This document shows, piece after piece, positions 1 to 8,214 of a DNA stretch of 20,851 nucleotides. Source of the DNA: Bacteroidales bacterium (GTDB taxonomy: Bacteria; Bacteroidota; Bacteroidia; Bacteroidales; UBA4417); the NCBI GenBank assembly GCA_016707705.1, contig JADJHD010000045.1, positions 1 through 20,851 on the forward strand, read 5' to 3'. The notes beneath the pieces were generated by a model. It saw only the letters and a program-made list of their open reading frames with translations. It searched no databases and had not been told where the DNA came from. How positions within the stretch are numbered: position 1 is the stretch's first letter; each line of letters begins with the position of its first letter. The translations under genes were made by a program, and so were the position numbers.

Positions 1-60
1 ACCATCCGCCAACCGTGGACAGAATAATATGCCAAATAAGGTTCTGTTTTCTCAATTCTG

Positions 61-76
61 TCCGCCAGCTGGCGGA
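61..76. repeat. 16-bp perfect palindrome, dispersed repeat copy
   Basis: TCCGCCAGCTGGCGGA reads the same on both strands. A degenerate version (TCCGCCAACCGTGGA) starts 56 bases upstream at position 5. Closely related sequences occur at 8215-8230 and 8272-8287, again as a pair about 57 bases apart. The function is unknown; it resembles a REP-like dispersed palindrome. Confidence 0.75.
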
Positions 77-230
77 TGAATTCTTCTTCTACTGCGAATT
101 AGTAATTGTTAAACAGTTTCTGAATGCTGTTAGTTTAACATTATTGGGACTGGAATTGAAGGCTTGATTTACGAAAAAGAGGAATTCGCATTTTACTGAG
201 AATCAGTGGTGATTACCCAAACCCCCAAAT

Positions 231-260
231 AAAAAAAGCCGGTATAGACCGGCTTTTTTT
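231..260 (-). terminator. Intrinsic terminator of the coiled-coil lipoprotein gene
   Basis: A GCCGGT/ACCGGC stem with an ATAG loop is flanked by seven A and seven T residues, so it could work in both directions. It lies 20 bases beyond the stop codon of the minus-strand gene. Confidence 0.9.
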
Positions 261-280
261 GAAGTATCTTGATAATTCGC

Positions 281-1165
281 TTATTCGGCGATAATAACCA
301 GATATTTGGAGGCACTCCAGAATTCAGCATAGTTCTTCACAACCAGACTGTCGACAGCTTTAGCTCCAACCATCTTGAATGATCCGGCAGGGTGGGTGGT
401 AAGAAGGGTAGCTTTTTTCTTGAAAACGGGAACACCCTTGAATTTGGTTATATCAACCTTAGTGAAGTAGGTCTTGTCAAAATCTGATTTTACAGTCTTG
501 CTCTTGCCTAAACCAATGAATCCACCTTCTTTGGTGATGATATTCTTTTCCTTCAGTTCCTTGGAAGTTCCAATTACGTAGTAGGCAGTGTTCAGCTCGG
601 CAGTCTTTTCATTGATAGCCTGCTGCTTGGCCTTATTCTCAGAGCTGAGATTGTCAACGGTCTGGTTCAGATTTGACACCTGGCTGCTGAGGCCTTCCAC
701 CTTGATATTCAGGTTAGCCAACTGATCCTTGAGGGTTGCAATTTCAACATCCTTGGATTCAATTTGCTTATTCAGTGATTCAATCATCTTTTCCAGTTCA
801 ACTATGCGAACATCTGATTTCTTCAGTTTTGAACGAAGTGATGCTACAAGTTCGCGGTTTTTCTGCAGGAGCTGGTAAATAGCATTGATATCGCTGGTCA
901 CCTGATCCTTGGCATTAGCCTGGAGTTCAGTTCCACCGGCAGTATTCTGGCTGATAATATTCTCCTTCTGCTTAATGGAGTCAAGATTTGACTGGATTTC
1001 ATTAAATGCCCGTACATAGGACATTACTGTGGTATCTTTTGCAAATCCGATAGCCATAAGACTATCATTCTTTGCCTTGAGGCGTTCAATTTCGGCTTTT
1101 TGCTTGTTACAGCTCATGGTTAATAGCATAGCTGGCACTATCAACAGGATTAGGATCTTTTTCAT
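281..1165 (-). CDS. Coiled-coil lipoprotein, possible Cbp1-like adhesin family
   Basis: This is a 294-residue exported lipoprotein. Residues 1-18 form a lipoprotein signal peptide ending in the lipobox LTMSC, with Cys19 as the lipidated residue. Residues about 20-195 are dominated by charged heptad-like sequence that should form a long coiled coil, and the last 95 residues look like a compact globular domain. It probably sits on the periplasmic or outer face of a membrane. The architecture recalls Bacteroidota lipoproteins annotated as Cbp1-family collagen-binding adhesins, but that is recall and not a demonstrated match. The gene is monocistronic, with its own -7 box upstream (1197-1204) and a strong terminator downstream. 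The start is the ATG directly before the signal peptide. Confidence 0.85.
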   Translation of the reverse strand: MKKILILLIVPAMLLTMSCNKQKAEIERLKAKNDSLMAIGFAKDTTVMSYVRAFNEIQSNLDSIKQKENIISQNTAGGTELQANAKDQVTSDINAIYQLLQKNRELVASLRSKLKKSDVRIVELEKMIESLNKQIESKDVEIATLKDQLANLNIKVEGLSSQVSNLNQTVDNLSSENKAKQQAINEKTAELNTAYYVIGTSKELKEKNIITKEGGFIGLGKSKTVKSDFDKTYFTKVDITKFKGVPVFKKKATLLTTHPAGSFKMVGAKAVDSLVVKNYAEFWSASKYLVIIAE

Positions 1166-1196
1166 AGCGTTGTGTTTGGTTTTTGATAATAACGCA

Positions 1197-1204
1197 CAAA
1201 GGTA
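1197..1204 (-). promoter_or_regulatory. Bacteroidota -7 promoter box (TACCTTTG)
   Basis: TACCTTTG matches the Bacteroidota housekeeping consensus TAnnTTTG and lies about 31 bases upstream of the lipoprotein ATG. I do not see a clear -33 TTG at the usual spacing. Confidence 0.6.
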
Positions 1205-1367
1205 CTATTAATTGTACGGTTATGGGTCTCTGATTACCTGACAATTATGAACAGAATGCTGTTATTGGAGGCGATATTCCTGATTTACATGCTGTTCAGG
1301 CTGATATGATTGATAGTTAGGAATTAAGGTAAATCTGAAGAAAATGAACTAATTGCTCCAGCTTGTC

Positions 1368-1375
1368 TACCTTTG
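1368..1375 (+). promoter_or_regulatory. Bacteroidota -7 promoter box (TACCTTTG)
   Basis: TACCTTTG matches TAnnTTTG exactly. Transcription would begin near 1380, only about 10-16 bases before the likely ATG starts of the methyltransferase at 1390 or 1396. This argues against the in-frame TTG at 1363, which lies before the box ends. Confidence 0.6.
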
Positions 1376-1389
1376 TGCAAACTAAAATT

Positions 1390-2586
1390 ATGCTGATGAC
1401 CACATACCCGAAAGTAATCCTGAAAAAAGGGAAAGAAGAAGCACTGCTCAGATTCCATCCATGGATTTTTTCCGGGGCCATTGAAAAAATCAGCGGTTCA
1501 TATAAGGAAGGCGATATTGCAGAGGTGTTTGCTGCATCAGGCAGATATCTGGCCACAGCATATTTGCTTTCAGGATCCATCGCCGCTAAGGTGATAAGCT
1601 TCACACAACAGGAAATTGACAAGGCATTCTGGAAATCCAAACTTCTTGAAGCATACCAGTTGCGCGAAAGGCTTGGTTTGGTCAGTTCGGATAAGACCAA
1701 TGCATATCGCCTGGTTCACAATGAGGGTGATTCAATGCCCGGACTCATCATTGATATTTATGGCGGATTGGCAGTGATCCAAGCCCATTCAGTGGGGATG
1801 TATGAACTCAGGAATGTATTCGCCGAGATTTTGCAGGAAATTTATGGGGAGAAGCTGAAGGCTGTCTTTGATAAGAGCTCTGAATCCCTGAAAAAGATGA
1901 CAGGATTCAAGGTTGAAGATGAGTTTCTGTTTGGCTCGATGCCTGAATCTGAGATTCTTGAGAATGGAAATCGATTTATGGTGAATGCTGTATCCGGACA
2001 AAAAACTGGCTTCTTCCTCGATCAGCGTGATAATCGCTTCCTGCTTGCAAAATATGCAAAGGGCAGGAAAGTGCTGAATATGTTCGGTTATACCGGGGGC
2101 TTCTCAGTATATGCTGCCAATGCAGGAGCTACAGAAGTGTGTACCGTTGACAGCTCAGCACCCGCTATCGAACTATGCAAGGCTAATGTCAAACTGAATA
2201 AGATTCCTGCCAAAAACCATAAGGGTGTTGTGGCTGATGCCCGACAATTCCTTGACCAGACTGAAGACGGTCAGTACGACTTGATTATCCTTGATCCTCC
2301 AGCCTATGCCAAGAACATGGATGCAAGAAAAAAGGCTCTTGGTGGCTATAGGTCAATAAATGCAGCAGCTTTCAGGAAAATTAAAAAGGGCGGACTTCTG
2401 TTTACATTCTCCTGCTCACAGGTAGTTGACCGGCAGATGTTCACTTCGGCTGTTACCGCTGCTGCAGTGGATGCCGGCAGAAAAGTCAGGGTGCTGCATC
2501 AGCTTGCCCAGCCTGCTGATCATCCCATTAACCTGTTCCATCAGGAAGGCGAGTACCTCAAGGGCTTAGTCCTGAGTGTTGAATAG
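1390..2586 (+). CDS. rlmI: 23S rRNA (cytosine-C5) methyltransferase, RlmI family
   Basis: This is a class I S-adenosylmethionine-dependent rRNA methyltransferase of about 398 residues, the usual size for RlmI/YccW proteins. E. coli RlmI makes m5C1962 in 23S rRNA. The first 75 residues or so are a PUA domain, with the typical opening VILKKGKEEALLRFHPWIFSG. The Rossmann fold shows SAM motif I in NMFGYTGGFSVYAANAGA, motif IV DPPAY, and an SCS motif containing the cysteine expected to act as nucleophile. I place the start at ATG 1390 or ATG 1396, because the upstream TTG at 1363 overlaps the promoter box. No Shine-Dalgarno site is evident. The family is confident; the exact target base in this organism is inferred. 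Confidence 0.9.
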   Translation: MLMTTYPKVILKKGKEEALLRFHPWIFSGAIEKISGSYKEGDIAEVFAASGRYLATAYLLSGSIAAKVISFTQQEIDKAFWKSKLLEAYQLRERLGLVSSDKTNAYRLVHNEGDSMPGLIIDIYGGLAVIQAHSVGMYELRNVFAEILQEIYGEKLKAVFDKSSESLKKMTGFKVEDEFLFGSMPESEILENGNRFMVNAVSGQKTGFFLDQRDNRFLLAKYAKGRKVLNMFGYTGGFSVYAANAGATEVCTVDSSAPAIELCKANVKLNKIPAKNHKGVVADARQFLDQTEDGQYDLIILDPPAYAKNMDARKKALGGYRSINAAAFRKIKKGGLLFTFSCSQVVDRQMFTSAVTAAAVDAGRKVRVLHQLAQPADHPINLFHQEGEYLKGLVLSVE

Positions 2587-2678
2587 TGACCAACCCAGGT
2601 CGTTTTAACTTCTGATTCTTTTGTTTGGCTATCCACCGGGAAGCCTGAATAATAATTAACCGGATTTTTTCTGAATGG

Positions 2679-2707
2679 CAGGCAACCTTTCAGGATTTCT
2701 GTGTTTA
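2679..2707 (+). promoter_or_regulatory. Putative ECF sigma promoter, copy 1 (autoregulatory)
   Basis: CAGGCAACCTTT (2679-2690), then ten bases, then GTGTTTA (2701-2707). The same two blocks at the same spacing precede the PKD gene at 4810-4838. GGCAACC resembles the AAC-containing -35 elements of ECF sigma factors. The site ends 21 bases before the sigma ATG. A promoter for the sigma gene itself is the simplest reading. Confidence 0.65.
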
Positions 2708-2727
2708 TTTCTGAGTATACTTGTAGC

Positions 2728-3303
2728 ATGTTGACAGACTCGGCACTTATAAAGGAGGTAAAAAAGCGGAACCGTAAGGCTCTTGGTGAGCTTCACGACC
2801 GCTTTGCACCCGTTTTGCTGGGATTGAGCATGCGTTACTGTGGCAACAGGGCCGACGCCGAAGATGTGCTTCATGATGCCTTTATTAAAATCCTGGGTGG
2901 AATTGACAATTTCATCGAAAAGCCGGAGAGCTCTTTTGAAGGCTGGATGAAAAGGATTACCATCAATACCGCCCTGAATTTCCTGAGGGCACGTTCAAGG
3001 ATGAGTTTTGCAGATCTGGATCCTATTGCTGAGGAAGCAGGGGAAGGGGAAGAAGAGGAGATTTCCTTTACCAGCCTTTCTGATGTGATTGGTAAGAAAG
3101 AAATCCTGGGCATGCTCTGTGAACTTCCGCATGGTTACCGCACTGTCTTTAATCTCTATGTTTTTGAGCAATACTCTCATAAGGAGATCGCAGAGGCAAT
3201 GAATTGTACCGAAAATACTTCCAAATCACAATTGAGTAAGGCCAGAGCAGCTTTGCGAACGAAAATCTCCAAAGTGCTTGAGGGCAAATCAATCATTAGT
3301 TGA
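2728..3303 (+). CDS. ECF-type RNA polymerase sigma factor (Das-like)
   Basis: This is a 191-residue alternative sigma factor with only regions 2 and 4. Region 2 spans roughly residues 15-95 and includes RYCGNRADAEDVLHDAFIKI and the region 2.4-like WMKRITINTALNFLRARSR. A short acidic linker follows, and then region 4 with the helix-turn-helix around SHKEIAEAMNCTENTSKSQL. I chose ATG 2728 because an in-frame GTG at 2701 lies inside the predicted promoter. The next gene, 52 bases on, encodes a membrane anti-sigma-like protein with a beta-barrel. That pairing matches the Das1/Dma1 sigma and anti-sigma system of Bacteroides thetaiotaomicron. The shared upstream motif suggests it activates its own gene and the downstream PKD gene. 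Confidence 0.92.
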   Translation: MLTDSALIKEVKKRNRKALGELHDRFAPVLLGLSMRYCGNRADAEDVLHDAFIKILGGIDNFIEKPESSFEGWMKRITINTALNFLRARSRMSFADLDPIAEEAGEGEEEEISFTSLSDVIGKKEILGMLCELPHGYRTVFNLYVFEQYSHKEIAEAMNCTENTSKSQLSKARAALRTKISKVLEGKSIIS

Positions 3304-3355
3304 TCTTATAATTGAATAAAGATATTCAGTCTCTGGACTGGCAAAAAATAAGAGT

Positions 3356-4804
3356 ATGAAAAAGGAATTAAATCCATTAGACGAATTCTTCAGGGATAGC
3401 CTGGAGGATGTCAGGGTGGAGCCTTCTGCTTCTGCGAAGGCACGCTTCCTTGAGGAAGCATCCGCTCCGGGTGGTATTAGCGGCACTGGCTGGTTCCGCT
3501 TGTATCATCTTTTCATCATTGCCGGAATGGTCATTACCGGAGTTTTACTGATATTTTTGCTACGAACTCCAAAGACCACAGCCATTAATCCTGTTGCTGC
3601 TGTCACTCCTGAGGCCAATACGCCCTCAATTCCAGCCACAAATTCAGAGCAACAGACGTCTATAATATCAGAGAATAATAACGCTTCTAACCCCTCAAGA
3701 GTAATCACAGACGAGCCCAGCAGAAGGATTGACGCCAAAGTCAGTTCAGTTGTAAAGCCTTCTGAAACTATCAAGTCAAAAATCAATAAGACCACAACTC
3801 AAAAAGAGCAAAATCCGGAAATCATTGCCCCGGTAAAACTGACACCTGCATCAAAAGGGAATACTTCAATTCCAAAAGAGAATAAAGCAATTCCAGCAAT
3901 AGAGAATACTGTTAACGTAACAGCAAATTCTGAGAAAACAGACCTGCTGCCTCCTTCTTCAGCTCCTTCGGAAAGTAATCCTTCAGCGACACCTGAGGTA
4001 AAAGGAGGTGATGCAGAACCTGCTTACAATCCTGCATCAGATAAGAATGAAAGTTCCAATGCAGCAGGGAATCCATCGCCAAAGCCGGAATCTCCTAAAA
4101 AGAGCAAAAAGCCATCTCAAATAAAATTTGAACCCGGCTTCCGCTACAACATCGATCTCCCCCTTGATGGAAGTAACGCGGAGCCGGTTCATTCCCTTAA
4201 TGTGGAAGGCAAGGTTTACTGGGGTAAATTCTATATTTATTCCGGAGCAGGATATGCCCTGACAAACGGATTCCACCAATATGAAGTGAAATACAATGAT
4301 TACCTTGGACAATATAAAAAGCTGGATTCCATAACTTTCGCCTGGGACCAGAAACACTATCACCTCATGCCCTCATACTACATGACGGAAACAGATGTGT
4401 ACGATAGCAGCCTGCAGATTGATTATTACAGTCTTCAAAAGCGATATACCAGAATCAGGATACCTCTGATGATAGGTTATGACTTCTATCAGAAAGGTCG
4501 TTTCAGTTTTGGAGTTCAGGCAGGAGCAGAATGGGATATCTTTGCCGGAGCCAGGGAAAAGGAGGGAAGTTACTCAGCCGGAACCAAGAAGATAATCAGT
4601 GTGAATGGACTGTCAGATGAACTGAGTAAAAACAGACTCTTCCTGATCGCTGATTTCTCTGTTGCCTGTCAGTTGAGCAAGCGTATTTACCTGCTGGCGG
4701 AACCCCGTCTCAACTACCTGATTCCTTCATCAACATCTGCCGGAAGTCAGTCGGGACAAGACATCAGCCCCATGTTCAGGGGTTCATTGCTGATAAAATT
4801 TTAA
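3356..4804 (+). CDS. Dual-membrane anti-sigma factor (Dma-like) with outer-membrane beta-barrel
   Basis: This 482-residue protein has four visible parts. Residues 1-50 are a charged cytoplasmic segment (NPLDEFFRDSLEDVRVEPSA) suited to binding a sigma factor. Residues 51-69 are a single hydrophobic helix. Residues 70-255 are a disordered linker rich in Pro, Ser, Asn, Lys and Thr. Residues 256-482 alternate aromatic and polar residues as an outer-membrane beta-barrel does, ending in GSLLIKF with the terminal Phe typical of such barrels. There is no cleavable signal peptide. The layout matches Dma proteins, which span inner membrane, periplasm and outer membrane and hold a cognate sigma factor inactive. 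The sigma gene is immediately upstream. The alternative is a generic porin-family annotation, which would not explain the N-terminal third. Confidence 0.8.
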   Translation: MKKELNPLDEFFRDSLEDVRVEPSASAKARFLEEASAPGGISGTGWFRLYHLFIIAGMVITGVLLIFLLRTPKTTAINPVAAVTPEANTPSIPATNSEQQTSIISENNNASNPSRVITDEPSRRIDAKVSSVVKPSETIKSKINKTTTQKEQNPEIIAPVKLTPASKGNTSIPKENKAIPAIENTVNVTANSEKTDLLPPSSAPSESNPSATPEVKGGDAEPAYNPASDKNESSNAAGNPSPKPESPKKSKKPSQIKFEPGFRYNIDLPLDGSNAEPVHSLNVEGKVYWGKFYIYSGAGYALTNGFHQYEVKYNDYLGQYKKLDSITFAWDQKHYHLMPSYYMTETDVYDSSLQIDYYSLQKRYTRIRIPLMIGYDFYQKGRFSFGVQAGAEWDIFAGAREKEGSYSAGTKKIISVNGLSDELSKNRLFLIADFSVACQLSKRIYLLAEPRLNYLIPSSTSAGSQSGQDISPMFRGSLLIKF

Positions 4805-4809
4805 GTTGT

Positions 4810-4838
4810 CAGGCAACCTTTACCTTCGTCAGTGTTTA
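4810..4838 (+). promoter_or_regulatory. Putative ECF sigma promoter, copy 2 (PKD gene)
   Basis: CAGGCAACCTTT (4810-4821), ten bases, GTGTTTA (4832-4838). Both blocks are identical to those at 2679-2707, and positions 8 and 9 of the spacer (TC) also agree. It lies 67 bases upstream of the PKD gene ATG and starts 5 bases after the Dma-like stop codon. Confidence 0.65.
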
Positions 4839-4905
4839 ATACTAAAAGAACTACCAGGTAATTCATATTACTCCACAACGAAAACTAACCTCAAAATCAA
4901 TCTAT

Positions 4906-7900
4906 ATGAAAAAGCTGTATTTACTGTTTCTGGTTTGCATACTTGCTTTTCCGGCATATTCCCAAATAGCGGTTGTTGTTGCCGGCACTGTAACAGACAT
5001 TTCAACAGGAATGCCGATTGTTAACCAGCCTGTCCTGATTCAGAGCGACTCCACTGGTGGATTTATCTATACCAATATGGTATACACCAATCCGAACGGA
5101 TTTTATTCGGATAATGTGCCTGTTGCCAATCCACAGACAGGAGGCGTTATTACTGTCTCCACCGTCGACTGCCAGCAGTACAATGTTGTATACAATGTTA
5201 CCTATGCTCCCGGAGCTTCAACAGTTGTTCAGAATTTTCTGATCTGTGCGCCGCTGGGTAATTGTGTTGCTGATTTCATTTATTCTCAGGGCCCTCCTTT
5301 GTCGGTTAGCTTTGTTAACACCTCTCTTGGTGGCAGCAGTAACTTTAGCTGGAATTTTGGCGATGGGATGCTTTCAAATGAGTCTGATCCAATCCATACC
5401 TATACTTCTCCTGGATACTATTATGTTACCCTGGCTATCGGTATTCCCAATACTACATGTTCCGATTATATCACCAAGATCGTTCAGGTAGGTGATTCCA
5501 CTGCTGGAGGATGTCAATCGTACTTTACCTATTCCACCCTTCCGGGAGCTACATACAATGCCATTCAGTTTTATGATCAATCGCAGGCTTCAGGGCAAAT
5601 CAACTGGATATGGAATTTTGGTGATCCTGCTTCGGGCACTAATAATACCAGCAATGTTCAAAATCCTGCCCACGTATTTCCTACAACAGCAGGCCCCGCA
5701 TATTACAATGTTTGCCTGACAGTTACCAGTAATGACAGTACCTGCAATGATACATACTGCTATTATGTACTTATAAATGAACCCCTGCCTTGTAATTCAA
5801 GTTTTACATATGCTTCATCCCCCAATGCACCTGGTAACATTGATTTTACTGATCTTTCAACAGGCAATATAAATACCTGGATATGGGATTTTGGTGATGG
5901 TGTAGTCCAGACGATCACTGCTCCCGGTAACCCGAATGTGAGTCATGTTTATGCCAATCAGGGAGTCTATAATGCTTGCCTGAACATTTTAGGCGACAGC
6001 TGCTCTTCAACATATTGCCAGAATGTAATTGTAGGCGATACTATTCCTGGTTGCCAGTCCTACTTTAGTTTTACCATCGACTCAACCAATTCCAACAATT
6101 ATCAGGTGTACTTCACCGACTATTCAACCGGAGATCCTGTAGCATGGTTCTGGGATTTTGGTGATGGTACAACCTCCACCGAACAGAATCCTGTTCATAC
6201 CTATCCTGTTATTCAGCCTTACTCCTCCTATAGTGTCTGCCTTACCATAACTTCCAGCAGCGGACTATGCACAAGTACATACTGCAAGATGGTTTTCATC
6301 ATTCCGACTCTTGGATGCAGCGCCGACTTCCTCACCTATCAGGTTCCGGGAACTTCTCCTCTTACTGTGATGTTTGATGATATCTCAATAGGGGATATTG
6401 AGACCTGGACCTGGGAATTTGGTGATGGAACAACCCAAACCATAAACTATCCCTTTAGTCCGGATGTCTATCATACCTACGCTGATCCCGGATTTTATAC
6501 TGCTTGCCTCTATATTTCCGGTTCCGACAGCTGCTTTGCCTCCTACTGTGCTTTGGTTGCCGTGGGCGATTCCACACTTCCCTGCCAGGCTCAGTTTACA
6601 TACTATGTGAATGACTCCCTTAATATTGGTAGCAGCGTTCAGTTCCTTGACCTTTCAACAGGACAACCCAATCAATGGTTATGGGATTTCGGTGATGGTA
6701 CGACCTCAGGACTTCAGAATCCTATTCATACCTATAATGCCACCGGTACATTCTATGTTTGTCTGACAATATTTGGTTCTTCATGCCAGAGTGTATGGTG
6801 TGCAACCGTTGAAGTTGGCAACACCGTAAGTTGTGCAAGCTACTTTGCCTTTAATACTCTAGGACAGTCGGTAAACTTCCAGGGCTATATGCTCGACGGA
6901 TCTCCTGCAGATTATTTCTGGGATTTTGGTGACAATCAAACCGGTATAGGAGAGAATATTGTACATACCTACACTACTCCCGGAATGTACTTTGTAACTC
7001 TTACTACTACTTCAAATCCTGCCAATCCTTGTACCTACACCTCCAGCCAGATGATAACCGTTGGTGATTCCACAGTTTGGAATCAGGTATATGGACAGGT
7101 CTATGCCGGTACCTTCCCGGTTAGTGATGGATTCGTAATGATCTTCTCTCTGGATACCACCAATACCTTCCTTCCTTTCGTGGAAATTTCAATGCTGGAT
7201 TCAGCTGGAGTATATTACTTCCCTATGGTTCCACAGGGCAATTATGTGATCTATGCAATTCCATTTGCTTCAGGATTTCTACCAACCTACTATGGTGATG
7301 TTCTCTTCTGGGAAAATGCAACTGTTGTTAGTCTCGGCACTGCTGCCAATCCTTACAATATCAACCTGATTTCAGCCGATCCGGGTACACCCGGTGGTGG
7401 AAGTGTTGGCGGACAGGTTAGTCAGGGCGACATAGCTGCAGCCATGATTGATAAGATCACCATGCTTCTTAAGGATTCCGATGGCAATACCATTCAGTAC
7501 TCAGAGGTATCCGAAGCCGGTGAGTTCGACTTCCCTCAGCTTGCCTATGGCACCTATTACCTCTATGCTGAGCTTGCCGGATGTGAAAGCCAGAATGTTA
7601 AGGTTGTGATTTCAGAAGCCATTCCCAATGCAGAAGTCAACCTGCTGCTGAGTGGCAACAGTATCCTGGGTGGCAAAGAACTGCAGCTTGAATTGCAGGC
7701 TGGTGTTGTTACTCCGAATCCGGTTAAGGGTGAAGCATTCCTTGATGTTAACCTCCAAAATGCAAATGATCTCACCATCGAACTTTATAACATGCAGGGA
7801 CAGAAAGTCCTGACTCAGGCCGAAAGCCTTGGTGCCGGTGAAAGCAGGCTGCATTTCAATCTTGACCACCTCTCATCAGGTATCTACACCCTCCGAATCT

Positions 7901-7950
7901 ACACTCGTGATGGACTGCTCCTTACTCGAAAGCTTATAAAGACCAACTAA
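4906..7950 (+). CDS. T9SS-secreted protein with seven PKD domains
   Basis: This is a 1014-residue secreted or surface-anchored protein. Residues 1-20 are a Sec signal peptide (MKKLYLLFLVCILAFPAYSQ). A carboxypeptidase-regulatory-like beta-sandwich follows (about 22-115), and then seven PKD domains between about 118 and 718, each marked by W-[DNE]-F-G-D and mostly a later HTY or HVY. Most PKD units carry a regular set of cysteines (for example ACLNILGDSCSSTYC), which suggests a disulfide in each domain. Residues about 725-915 look like further carboxypeptidase-regulatory or CnaB-type modules. Residues 935-1014 are a type A T9SS sorting domain (VTPNPVKGEAFLDV and LSSGIYTLRIYT). There is no visible enzyme domain, so an adhesive or structural role is inferred. 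A predicted ECF promoter precedes it and a terminator follows it. Confidence 0.93.
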   Translation: MKKLYLLFLVCILAFPAYSQIAVVVAGTVTDISTGMPIVNQPVLIQSDSTGGFIYTNMVYTNPNGFYSDNVPVANPQTGGVITVSTVDCQQYNVVYNVTYAPGASTVVQNFLICAPLGNCVADFIYSQGPPLSVSFVNTSLGGSSNFSWNFGDGMLSNESDPIHTYTSPGYYYVTLAIGIPNTTCSDYITKIVQVGDSTAGGCQSYFTYSTLPGATYNAIQFYDQSQASGQINWIWNFGDPASGTNNTSNVQNPAHVFPTTAGPAYYNVCLTVTSNDSTCNDTYCYYVLINEPLPCNSSFTYASSPNAPGNIDFTDLSTGNINTWIWDFGDGVVQTITAPGNPNVSHVYANQGVYNACLNILGDSCSSTYCQNVIVGDTIPGCQSYFSFTIDSTNSNNYQVYFTDYSTGDPVAWFWDFGDGTTSTEQNPVHTYPVIQPYSSYSVCLTITSSSGLCTSTYCKMVFIIPTLGCSADFLTYQVPGTSPLTVMFDDISIGDIETWTWEFGDGTTQTINYPFSPDVYHTYADPGFYTACLYISGSDSCFASYCALVAVGDSTLPCQAQFTYYVNDSLNIGSSVQFLDLSTGQPNQWLWDFGDGTTSGLQNPIHTYNATGTFYVCLTIFGSSCQSVWCATVEVGNTVSCASYFAFNTLGQSVNFQGYMLDGSPADYFWDFGDNQTGIGENIVHTYTTPGMYFVTLTTTSNPANPCTYTSSQMITVGDSTVWNQVYGQVYAGTFPVSDGFVMIFSLDTTNTFLPFVEISMLDSAGVYYFPMVPQGNYVIYAIPFASGFLPTYYGDVLFWENATVVSLGTAANPYNINLISADPGTPGGGSVGGQVSQGDIAAAMIDKITMLLKDSDGNTIQYSEVSEAGEFDFPQLAYGTYYLYAELAGCESQNVKVVISEAIPNAEVNLLLSGNSILGGKELQLELQAGVVTPNPVKGEAFLDVNLQNANDLTIELYNMQGQKVLTQAESLGAGESRLHFNLDHLSSGIYTLRIYTRDGLLLTRKLIKTN

Positions 7951-7974
7951 TATCTGTGTTGTTGGGTTAAACAG

Positions 7975-8005
7975 ACTGCCGGGCATTAGTTCCGGCAGTT
8001 TTTTT
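7975..8005 (+). terminator. Intrinsic terminator of the PKD gene
   Basis: An 8-bp perfect stem ACTGCCGG/CCGGCAGT with a 9-base loop is followed by a run of seven T residues, 24 bases past the PKD stop codon. Confidence 0.92.
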
Positions 8006-8064
8006 ATGCTTCGAAGTGAATGTTAGGTCTGTTGGGAGTTTCTGCCTCCCCGGGAAAAGTTCGG

Positions 8065-8104
8065 GGTTCGGAGTTCAAGGTTCGGAGTTCAAGGTTCGGA
8101 GTTC
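8065..8104 (+). repeat. Tandem 14-bp repeat, 2.9 copies
   Basis: The unit GGTTCGGAGTTCAA is repeated without change at 8065-8078 and 8079-8092, and 12 of its bases recur at 8093-8104. It forms the left end of dispersed repeat copy A and looks like replication slippage inside that element. Confidence 0.9.
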
Positions 8105-8182
8105 TTAGTGGCGCATAAATTTGCTAGTAGCAAAGAATAGAACACTGATGACACTGATGAAACAGATTTACACAGATTAAGT
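8093..8182 (+). repeat. Dispersed noncoding repeat, copy A
   Basis: This sequence runs GGAGTTCTTAGTGG, then TAGTAGCAAAGAATAGAACA, then CTGATGACACTGATGA and an ACAGATTTACACAGATTAA tail. It matches the reverse complement of 15134-15250 (copy B) with an internal deletion of the 'CCTAAGTGCCTTAGTGG' part that survives at 17611-17649 (copy C). It sits between convergent genes and has no open reading frame. Similar sequence families are common in environmental Bacteroidota, but I know of no established function. Confidence 0.75.
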
Positions 8183-8214
8183 CATTGAAAATATGCTTCC
8201 AATCTCAATTTCCA

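Larger units (their letters stand above)
1..280. other. Gene-free left edge
   Basis: I see no convincing coding sequence here. The stretch holds a perfect 16-bp palindrome (61-76), a degenerate half-copy of it at 5-19, and the terminator of the lipoprotein gene at 231-260. The rest is AT-rich with no recognisable motif. Confidence 0.6.

Noticed and set aside
2584..2607. Hairpin GACC-AACCCA-GGTC plus TTTT after the rlmI gene
   Set aside because: The stem is only four base pairs and the T run is short, so I cannot call it a terminator.
2701..2727. GTG start nine codons upstream of the sigma factor ATG
   Set aside because: The GTG is part of the GTGTTTA block shared with the PKD promoter, so it would lie upstream of the predicted transcription start.
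4037..4363. 108-codon minus-strand ORF inside the Dma-like gene
   Set aside because: It is antisense to a well-supported barrel domain, and its translation has no coherent domain.
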